Assembly (NCBI GenBank): GCA_002454015.1
Contig: DKIB01000002.1
Coordinates: 1 to 6,161, forward strand
Origin: Proteobacteria bacterium UBA6729
Lineage (GTDB): Bacteria > Pseudomonadota > Gammaproteobacteria > Porifericomitales > Porifericomitaceae
DNA length: 6,161 nucleotides
Direction of reading: 5' to 3'
The number at the start of each line of letters is the position of its first letter. Within the stretch, counting starts at the first letter, position 1. Under the pieces are notes generated by a model. The model had not been told where the DNA came from. It searched no databases and was given only the letters and a program-made list of their open reading frames with translations. Both the position numbers and the translations under genes were made by a program. Positions 1-4,747 of this stretch are shown here, piece after piece.

Positions 1-298
1 GGTTGCTGCGGTGGATGCAAAGCATGATGTATCCGAACTGCACCGCGGACGGCGCCTGTTCAATGCGGATACCACCCTGGAAGAACTGGCCTTCCGCTTG
101 CAGCGCGGGGCCGAGATCCGCACCACCGGACTGACCGAAGAATTTGATATGCAGGATTTTCTGCAGTGTAACCCCGATACCCTGCCGTTGTTTGCCATGG
201 ACACGGGGGGGCACCTGCGGGTTTATTCTCCGGATCAGGAGATCAATGTGGCGATGGGCTGGAAACTCATCAGTCTGTCCCGGGATTCGCCATCGTGA
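1..298 (+). CDS. C-terminal end of a probable Na+/H+ antiporter (partial, 5' end outside window)
   Basis: The reading frame is open from the left edge (codons begin at base 2) to the TGA at 296-298, so this is the tail of a longer gene. The GTG at 11 is an internal codon and need not be the start. The visible 98 or so residues are soluble and contain no membrane segment. The layout is a helix (TLEELAFRLQRGAEIRTTGL), a short acidic stretch, then PLFAMDTGGHLRVYSPDQ and a closing GWKLISL. This resembles the cytoplasmic C-terminal regulatory region that follows the transmembrane part of CPA1/NhaP-like cation:proton antiporters, where a 'PLF...g.lrv....Gw.lisL' pattern is common. That match is from memory of the family, not a search. 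The stop overlaps the GTG start of the next gene as GTGA, so the two are probably co-transcribed and translationally coupled. Another TrkA-C-like regulatory domain would also fit. Confidence 0.5.
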   Translation, partial: VAAVDAKHDVSELHRGRRLFNADTTLEELAFRLQRGAEIRTTGLTEEFDMQDFLQCNPDTLPLFAMDTGGHLRVYSPDQEINVAMGWKLISLSRDSPS

Positions 299-1818
299 AG
301 TACCGGCTGCTGGTTGCACTGGTCTGCGTTGGTGTCTGGCCGCTGCCCGTGCAGGGTGCAGAGCTGCGCTTGCTGGAGGCCAGCCGATCCGGGCGGGCTG
401 CGGAGTTGCAGGGGCTACTGGCGGCGGGTGCCGACCCGGACGCTACTTTCCCGGTATCGGCCACCCGGTTGCAGGCCCTGCTGGATGAAGAGTCCGTGCC
501 TGCAGCCAGGGCTCCCCTGCTCTGGTTTGCGGTTCAATCCGGGACCGTGGCGACCGTACGGGTCCTGTTGCAATCCGGTGCACAGCCGGATGGAGCCGCG
601 CAGCTGGTTGGCGGGGGACGGGTGCCGGTACTGCTGTACGCCGCCGCCCGGAATCAGTTGCCCATCGTGCTGGCGTTGCTTGCCGCCGGAGCCAGCCCCG
701 ATGCGGCGCGTACTACCGCAGACGGCGGGCGAGAGCCGGTGCTGATCTATCCGGTGGGACGCGGCCATACCGACACGGTGCGGGCATTGCTGACCGCTGG
801 AGCGGACCCCGATGCGCTGGATCTGGATGCGACGGGGGAGCGTACTCCGGCGGTGTACTATGCTGCCGCAGCCGTGCAGGTTGAGGCCCTGCGACTCCTG
901 CTGGAGGCGGGCGCAGATCCGAACCTTCCCAACCTGCAGGCGGATCAGGCCACGGTGCCTGCTGTGTACTATGCTGCATCTGCGGGCCATGCGAGCGTCG
1001 TCCGCCTGTTGCTGGCCCATGGCGCAGAGGTCAACGCCGCCTGGCATGGGCCGCGAGGGGGCATACAGCCGATGCTGGTGCAGCTGGCAACGGCTGGTGA
1101 TACCTTGCTGGTGCAACAGTTGCTGGCAGCGGGTGCTGACCCGGAGCAACCCGCACGAGATGAGTATGGCACGCAGCAAACCGCGCTGATCGGTGCTGCA
1201 GGTAATGGCCATGTTGAGGTCGTGCGCCGTTTGCTGGCGGCAGGGGCCGATGCCAGCGCGATGATCCGCGATGAGGGCGGTGATATGCGCCCGGCTCTGT
1301 GGGTGGCAATGACAGAGGGGCATGCCGACATCTTCATGCAACTGCTGGCGGCCGGCGCGGACCCGGAGGCGGCGCGCCGGGAGCGCGACGCGGGCACCAT
1401 CCCCATTCTGGTGGAGGCCGCCTACCTTGGCGAGGCGGCCATGGTTGAGGCCCTGCTGGCGGCGGGGGCCGATGCCAACGCGGTAGCCCGGCGTGCGGAT
1501 GGCGCAACCGTGCCTGTGGTGGTCATGGTTGCAGGTGAGGGATACGCTGACATACTGGATCAGCTGTTGGCAGCGGGCGCAGATGTCAATGCCCCACTGC
1601 GTGATGCAAGCGGAGACACCGTTGCCCCGCTGTACTATGCTGCCGTGCTCGGGCATGTACAGGTCATACGCAGGCTGCTGGCGGCGGGTGCCGACCCTGC
1701 CGGGGCAAAGCGTGATGCAACGGGACGAATACTGGAAACGGCACAGCAGGCAGCACGGCAGGCCGGGCATACAGAGGGCGTTGCGCTGTTGCGGGCCGCT
1801 GCCACGCAGCATCCTTGA
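295..1818 (+). CDS. Exported ankyrin-repeat protein with 37-residue repeats
   Basis: A 507-residue protein beginning at GTG 295, chosen because it overlaps the previous stop (GTGA), has GGGA at 282-285 nine bases upstream, and opens directly with a signal peptide. Residues 1-22 (Lys2, Arg4, hydrophobic LLVALVCVGVWPLPV, then QGA before Glu23) predict Sec export and cleavage, placing the protein in the periplasm. Residues 23-73 form a divergent capping repeat. Residues 74-480 are eleven repeats of exactly 37 residues, each of the type P-hydrophobic-AA..GH...V..LLAAGADP.A..RD..G. Residues 481-507 form the C-terminal cap (GHTEGVALLRAAA). Ankyrin arrays bind other proteins and have no catalytic activity, so the partner is unknown. 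The usual repeat is 33 residues; the extra four sit in the loop between the conserved GADP and the next helix pair. No transmembrane segment follows the signal. The first repeat has about 13 more residues than the rest. Confidence 0.88.
   Translation: MKYRLLVALVCVGVWPLPVQGAELRLLEASRSGRAAELQGLLAAGADPDATFPVSATRLQALLDEESVPAARAPLLWFAVQSGTVATVRVLLQSGAQPDGAAQLVGGGRVPVLLYAAARNQLPIVLALLAAGASPDAARTTADGGREPVLIYPVGRGHTDTVRALLTAGADPDALDLDATGERTPAVYYAAAAVQVEALRLLLEAGADPNLPNLQADQATVPAVYYAASAGHASVVRLLLAHGAEVNAAWHGPRGGIQPMLVQLATAGDTLLVQQLLAAGADPEQPARDEYGTQQTALIGAAGNGHVEVVRRLLAAGADASAMIRDEGGDMRPALWVAMTEGHADIFMQLLAAGADPEAARRERDAGTIPILVEAAYLGEAAMVEALLAAGADANAVARRADGATVPVVVMVAGEGYADILDQLLAAGADVNAPLRDASGDTVAPLYYAAVLGHVQVIRRLLAAGADPAGAKRDATGRILETAQQAARQAGHTEGVALLRAAATQHP
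514..1734 (+). repeat. Array of eleven 111-bp ankyrin-coding units
   Basis: Eleven in-frame units of exactly 111 bases (37 codons) follow one another without insertion or deletion. Unit starts are 514, 625, 736, 847, 958, 1069, 1180, 1291, 1402, 1513 and 1624. The core coding for LLAAGADP (for example ctgctggcggcgggtgccga) is the most conserved part at DNA level, while the loop portions have diverged. This indicates old internal duplication held to one length, not a fresh expansion. Confidence 0.85.
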
Positions 1819-1821
1819 GCT

Positions 1822-1831
1822 GTGTTATCAT
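1822..1831 (+). promoter_or_regulatory. Possible extended -10 promoter for the cyclophilin gene
   Basis: In the 61-base gap between the ankyrin stop and the cyclophilin start, TGTTATCAT (1823-1831) matches the extended -10 form TGnTATAAT with one mismatch in the hexamer. No good -35 box is seen 16-18 bases upstream; the sequence there, around 1803-1808, is CACGCA-like. Extended -10 promoters can work without one. Transcription would begin near 1838, leaving a leader of about 40 bases. Read-through from the ankyrin gene is the alternative, since no terminator is visible between them. Confidence 0.3.
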
Positions 1832-1879
1832 GCAGGCCCTCGGGGGCGTGTTTCCCTCAAGTTTTCAGGGAGATTACTC

Positions 1880-2503
1880 ATGGGCAGATTTCACTATCGG
1901 TACGGACGCACCTTTCTGGCAACCCTGGTGTTCCTCACCCCCTGCATGGTTGCTGCGGAGGAGCACGGCGCGGCCTCAACCCCCCGGGTCATACTGGATA
2001 CCTCAATGGGGTCGGTTACTCTGGAACTCTACCCGGACCAGGCCCCCGCCTCCGTAGAAAACTTCATGCACTATGTGGATGCGGGGTTCTTCAGTGGTCT
2101 GCTGTTTCATCGGGTGATCCCCAACTTCATGATTCAGGGCGGCGGCTTTGAGCCGGGCATGAAACCCAGAACCAGTGATCGTGCCGCCGTGCAGAACGAG
2201 GCTGATAACGGGTTGTCCAATGAGCGTGGTACGGTGGCCATGGCCCGCACCGGGAAGCCGCATTCCGCGAGTTCACAGTTCTTCATCAATCTGGTGGATA
2301 ACAAGCAGCTCGATCACACCAGCAAGTCCAGCGGTCGGACATGGGGCTATGCCGTGTTTGGTCGGGTGGTTGCAGGCATGGATGTGGTGGAGGCGATTGC
2401 CAAGGTAGCCACGGGCAACGTGAGTATATTCCAGAACGTGCCTGCCGATGAGGTGCTGATCAATACGGCCACACGAGTGGAGGCCGCCGCCCCGGCTGAG
2501 TAA
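1880..2503 (+). CDS. Periplasmic cyclophilin-type peptidyl-prolyl cis-trans isomerase
   Basis: A 207-residue protein that would catalyse cis-trans isomerisation of X-Pro bonds during folding of exported proteins. The ATG at 1880 was chosen because AGGGAGA lies at 1867-1873, six bases upstream, and because a signal peptide starts there: Arg3, Arg7 and Arg10, hydrophobic FLATLVFLTPCMV, then AA before Glu27. LTPC is a poor lipobox because proline precedes the cysteine, so signal peptidase I is likelier. The frame stays open far upstream inside the ankyrin gene, but that part is non-coding in this frame. The cyclophilin fold covers about residues 36-200. It has FHRVIPNFMIQGG (catalytic Arg78, Phe83, Gln86) and SASSQFFINLVDN (Phe135). 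The position equal to Trp121 of human cyclophilin A is Gln143, and the one equal to His126 is Tyr157. E. coli PpiA-type enzymes also lack this Trp, so weak cyclosporin binding is expected. The length is close to PpiA. A short Ala-rich tail (EAAAPAE) ends the protein. Confidence 0.93.
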   Translation: MGRFHYRYGRTFLATLVFLTPCMVAAEEHGAASTPRVILDTSMGSVTLELYPDQAPASVENFMHYVDAGFFSGLLFHRVIPNFMIQGGGFEPGMKPRTSDRAAVQNEADNGLSNERGTVAMARTGKPHSASSQFFINLVDNKQLDHTSKSSGRTWGYAVFGRVVAGMDVVEAIAKVATGNVSIFQNVPADEVLINTATRVEAAAPAE

Positions 2504-2644
2504 CACAGATTCCAATGGGGTCGGCCAGGCATGCGGGGGAACTGTTTTATGCGCGGTTATAGCGAAAGTTATCGTTTTTTTGCAAACGGAACTGTTTTAT
2601 GCGGAATCCTGGCAGAAGTTATCGTTTTTTTGTAAACAGGATCC
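2504..2644 (+). promoter_or_regulatory. fic: Intergenic control region between the cyclophilin and fic genes
   Basis: These 141 bases separate the cyclophilin stop from the fic start and hold the 50-base repeats. They are visibly more A+T-rich than the genes on both sides. Five same-strand TTAT(N)CG-like half-sites begin at 2547, 2557, 2569, 2597 and 2619. No convincing -35/-10 pair could be fixed; TTATAG at 2557-2562 is only a weak -10. No terminator for the cyclophilin transcript is seen. The ribosome binding site for fic is AGGA at 2638-2641, only three bases from the TTG, which implies weak translation initiation. Confidence 0.5.
2538..2637 (+). repeat. Two tandem 50-bp direct repeats upstream of fic
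   Basis: Unit 1 (2538-2587) and unit 2 (2588-2637) abut and are each exactly 50 bases. Both begin with GGAACTGTTTTATGCG and end with AAGTTATCGTTTTTTTG followed by C or T and AAAC. The 12 bases in the middle differ almost completely (2554-2565 against 2604-2615). Each unit carries a T7 tract (2575-2581, 2625-2631). Unit 2 ends eight bases before the TTG start of fic. The conserved flanks around a free centre suggest selection on protein-binding blocks, most simply an operator or promoter region for fic. No strong GC stem precedes the T tracts, so these are not standard terminators. Confidence 0.8.
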
Positions 2645-4189
2645 TTGGGTAACGAACATCATCCCTCTACGGAGGCCCCATTCCGGGAACTGCGTCTTCC
2701 GTCAGGGGCTGAGCTCGCCGGATACAGCGCTCTGATCCGGGATTATGGGCTCTCCGTACCGCTGCCCCGTATCCTGCATGCCACCGGCAAACGTCGCCCG
2801 GCGCAGGCGGGTTGGCGCATAAGTCCACCCGCACAGGCACCTCGCCCTACGTTTGCAGGGCAGCTGACCTTTGCCATGAAGCGTGAGGGGCTTGACCTGG
2901 CAGTGCTGAAGCGACTGTTCATGACCCTGGATGCCGCTGAGGTCAGGGACCTGGTACTCACCAGGCCCACGGGAAGCTACGCCCGTCGCATCTGGTTTTT
3001 GTACGAATGGCTGAGCGGCAGACAGCTGGACCTCCCGGAGGCCCGTGCAGGCAAGTATGTGTGTGCCGTAGACCCTGCACAACAATGGGCCATCCCCGGC
3101 AAGAATTCGCGTAGACACCGTGTTCGCAACAATCTTCCGGGCACCCCGGAATTCTGTCCACTGGTATTCAGGACCCCGGTACTTCAGAAATTTGTGTCCT
3201 TGCGGTTGGCGCAGCAGGCCCGCGCCATGGTCGCGAATGTACAGCGTGATCTGCTGGCCCGTGCGGCAGCCTTTCTACTCCTGAAAGACTCCAGGGCGAG
3301 TTACGAGATTGAAGGAGAGAGCCCGCCACAAGAGCGCATCATGCGTTGGGGCATGGTGCTGGGCAGTGCGGGACAGCAAGGCCTGGATGTGGAGGAACTG
3401 CTGCGGTTGCAGCGCATCGTTATCGGCGATGCCCGTCTGGTGAGTCTGGGGCTGCGACAGGAAGGCGGCTTTGTGGGGGAGCACGCGCGCACCACCCGCT
3501 TGCCACTACCGGTACACAGCAGTGCACGACCCGATGATGTGCCTGCCCTGGTAGACGGCATACTTGCCTTCGGCAATGGGGCTGCGCTGCATCTGGACCC
3601 GGTTATCGCAGCGGCTGTACTGGCCTTCGGGTTCGTGTATGTGCATCCCTTTGTGGATGGCAATGGTCGCCTGCATCGATATCTGATTCACCATGTGCTC
3701 GCGCAGGGGGGGTTCAATCCCCCGGGGGCGTTTTTCCCGGTATCTTCCGTCATTCTGGATCGGCTGGATGAATACCTGCGTGTGCTGGAGCAGCACTCCC
3801 GAAGTATACTGCCGCTGATCGAGTGGGAACCCACGGCGCGATTTAATGTACAGGTGTGCAACGACACCGGGGACCTGTATCGCTTCTTTGATGCCACGCC
3901 ACATGTCGAGTTTCTGTATGCCTGTGTGCAGCAGGCCGTTGAGAAGGAACTGCCTGAGGAGACCCTGTTTCTGCGGCGGTATGACACCTTCCGCGAGCAG
4001 GTCAATAAGATGATCGATATGCCGGACCGGCTCATTGACCTGCTGTTCCGGTTCCTGCACCAGAATGGTGGCCAACTGTCGGCCCGAGCCCGGCAAAAGG
4101 AGTTTGAGGCACTGACCGAAGCTGAGGTCAGGCATGTGGAGGGGCTGTACCAGCAGGGGTTTGGGACATCCGCCCCGCCCCGGGCCTGA
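2645..4189 (+). CDS. fic: Fic-domain protein, self-inhibited class II AMP-transferase
   Basis: A 514-residue cytoplasmic protein. Fic enzymes usually transfer AMP from ATP to a hydroxyl group of a target protein. The start is TTG at 2645: the frame is closed by TAA at 2633, and no ATG or GTG occurs in frame before Met78. The catalytic motif is complete at residues 334-345 (HPFVDGNGRLHR): His334 is the general base, Asp338 binds Mg2+, and Asn340, Gly341, Arg342 and Arg345 bind the phosphates. Upstream, SYEIEG at 219-224 matches the inhibitory (S/T)xxxE(G/N) motif, with Glu223 expected to block the ATP site. Placement N-terminal to the Fic core makes this class II, so no separate antitoxin is needed and none is seen. 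Residues 1-180 form an N-terminal region containing ARRIWFLYEWLSGRQLDLP and NLPGTPEFCPLV, which I recall from other Fic proteins of about 500 residues. Residues 400-514 are a mainly helical tail. The target is unknown. The catalytic and inhibitory residues are intact, so the gene looks functional. Confidence 0.92.
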   Translation: MGNEHHPSTEAPFRELRLPSGAELAGYSALIRDYGLSVPLPRILHATGKRRPAQAGWRISPPAQAPRPTFAGQLTFAMKREGLDLAVLKRLFMTLDAAEVRDLVLTRPTGSYARRIWFLYEWLSGRQLDLPEARAGKYVCAVDPAQQWAIPGKNSRRHRVRNNLPGTPEFCPLVFRTPVLQKFVSLRLAQQARAMVANVQRDLLARAAAFLLLKDSRASYEIEGESPPQERIMRWGMVLGSAGQQGLDVEELLRLQRIVIGDARLVSLGLRQEGGFVGEHARTTRLPLPVHSSARPDDVPALVDGILAFGNGAALHLDPVIAAAVLAFGFVYVHPFVDGNGRLHRYLIHHVLAQGGFNPPGAFFPVSSVILDRLDEYLRVLEQHSRSILPLIEWEPTARFNVQVCNDTGDLYRFFDATPHVEFLYACVQQAVEKELPEETLFLRRYDTFREQVNKMIDMPDRLIDLLFRFLHQNGGQLSARARQKEFEALTEAEVRHVEGLYQQGFGTSAPPRA

Positions 4190-4206
4190 AGCCGGATACG
4201 CGACCT

Positions 4207-4230
4207 CAGGGACTTATGCATAAGTCCCTG
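4207..4230. terminator. Perfect 24-bp palindrome past the fic stop, possible bidirectional terminator
   Basis: CAGGGACTTATG (4207-4218) is followed at once by its exact reverse complement CATAAGTCCCTG (4219-4230). In RNA this would give a hairpin of about ten pairs with a four-base loop. It lies 17 bases after the fic stop and 16 bases before the end of a small minus-strand ORF, a typical place for a shared terminator between convergent genes. Neither side has a T tract, so efficient intrinsic termination is doubtful. A binding site for a dimeric protein or a small mobile palindrome is the alternative. Confidence 0.45.
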
Positions 4231-4246
4231 GTAATCTGAATCAGGA

Positions 4247-4366
4247 CTATTGCTTCAGTTTAGCTGGCTTGTAACAGGCTTCCCTGAATTCCGGAATCTC
4301 ACGTTTCTCCGCAAGGTCTGGATCGGTTGCCATCTCGCTACAACGCGCCTGCTCACGCATTTGCAT
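4247..4366 (-). CDS. Hypothetical 39-residue peptide
   Basis: Starts with ATG at 4366 (second ATG at 4360) and ends at TAG 4249-4247. It is hydrophilic and charged, contains DPDLAEKREIPEFREACY, and has two cysteines (Cys9, Cys31). The composition looks protein-like, with many Glu, Lys and Arg and ordered codon use, more so than random GC-rich DNA. The frame remains open upstream beyond 4430 without a better start. There is no good ribosome binding site of its own; the start overlaps the stop of the upstream 26-codon ORF as TAATG, so translation could depend on coupling. It may equally be the mature part of a small secreted protein whose signal peptide is in the other frame. I do not recognise the family. 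Confidence 0.35.
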   Translation of the reverse strand: MQMREQARCSEMATDPDLAEKREIPEFREACYKPAKLKQ

Positions 4367-4446
4367 TACAGGAATACGCCCTGATATACCATTACGACCA
4401 TGAAAAGCGTGCACAGGATGCGACACCTTGCAACAGGTGAGAACAT
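4366..4446 (-). CDS. Hypothetical 26-residue hydrophobic leader, overlapping the next ORF as TAATG
   Basis: Starts at ATG 4446 (an ATG five codons earlier, at 4461, is also in frame) with a run of six G at about 4454-4459, seven bases upstream, that could serve as a Shine-Dalgarno site. The peptide has a basic start (Arg7, Arg9), then the hydrophobic ILCTLFMVVMVY and a TAA stop. This is the shape of a signal peptide without a mature protein. The stop shares its last base with the ATG of the 39-residue ORF, which is in the -1 frame relative to it. The options are a true coupled leader or the 5' half of a frameshifted small exported-protein gene. Confidence 0.3.
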   Translation of the reverse strand: MFSPVARCRILCTLFMVVMVYQGVFL

Positions 4447-4559
4447 CTTGATGCCCCCCATGTCAGAACCGTTGTCGCCCGGGTTATTCCTGTTGGGGGC
4501 AGGCAATCAGCCGGGAGGCTTGAATCACTGGCTCAGCGTCCCTGCTCCAGGCTCACTCA

Positions 4560-4585
4560 GTATTGGAAATGACTTCCTCCAATAC
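4560..4585. repeat. Inverted repeat with 8-bp arms
   Basis: GTATTGGA (4560-4567) and TCCAATAC (4578-4585) are exact reverse complements around a ten-base loop. A nested GGAA/TTCC pairing is also possible. It lies about 160 bases downstream of the LRR gene on the minus strand. No T tract follows in either direction, so a terminator role is not supported. Its function is unknown. Confidence 0.5.
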
Positions 4586-4747
4586 GGCACACTGTCCGGC
4601 CCGGCCACGCATACGGGCGGATTCCGGCGAGGCTCGCCATGAGCGTCTGGCAGGGATTTCCAACGGGTCCCCCGTACCCGCCATTTCCTTGCAGAACAGG
4701 CATCATCAAACTGATACTGTACGTGCCTTGTGATCCCCGGAAAGCGG

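Larger units (their letters stand above)
4190..4747. other. 558-bp gene-poor interval between fic and the LRR gene
   Basis: No gene of normal size is convincing here. What it holds is a perfect palindrome at 4207-4230, two tiny overlapping minus-strand ORFs at 4247-4446, and an inverted repeat at 4560-4585. Smaller palindromes occur at 4288-4297 (ATTCCGGAAT), 4626-4638 (GGCGAG-G-CTCGCC) and 4663-4675 (ACGGG-TCC-CCCGT). Flanking genes point into it from both sides. An 80-codon plus-strand frame at 4400-4642 lacks a ribosome binding site and recognisable protein character. The concentration of short inverted repeats would suit 3' ends of convergent transcripts or an unrecognised small RNA. Confidence 0.5.

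Noticed and set aside
415..1812. A 465-codon open frame on the minus strand opposite the ankyrin gene
   Set aside because: It is a by-product of GC-rich repetitive codons in the ankyrin gene. The product is Gln/Arg/Cys-rich without domain character, while the + strand product has a clear signal peptide and repeats.
1493..1879. A 129-codon upstream extension of the cyclophilin frame
   Set aside because: It lies inside the ankyrin gene in another frame and has no family character. The ATG at 1880 has a ribosome binding site and opens a signal peptide.
1917..1925. A lipoprotein signal in the cyclophilin (LTPC near residues 19-22)
   Set aside because: Proline just before the cysteine does not fit the lipobox, while a normal signal peptidase I site (VAA before Glu27) follows a few residues later.
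2575..2631. The T7 tracts as Rho-independent terminators of the cyclophilin transcript
   Set aside because: No stable GC-rich stem precedes either tract, and both sit in an identical repeat context, which points to a repeat-linked role.
4400..4642. An 80-codon + strand ORF between fic and the LRR gene
   Set aside because: No ribosome binding site, unlike any family I know, and it runs through an inverted repeat at 4560-4585.
4553..4684. A 43-codon minus-strand ORF with ATG at 4684
   Set aside because: AAGGA is only about one base from the ATG, the product is Arg-rich and low in complexity, and all three minus-strand frames here are about equally open.
4190..4747. An integron attC site or CRISPR array in the gene-poor interval
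   Set aside because: No GTTRRRY/RYYYAAC core pairs frame a gene cassette, and there are no regularly spaced direct repeats.
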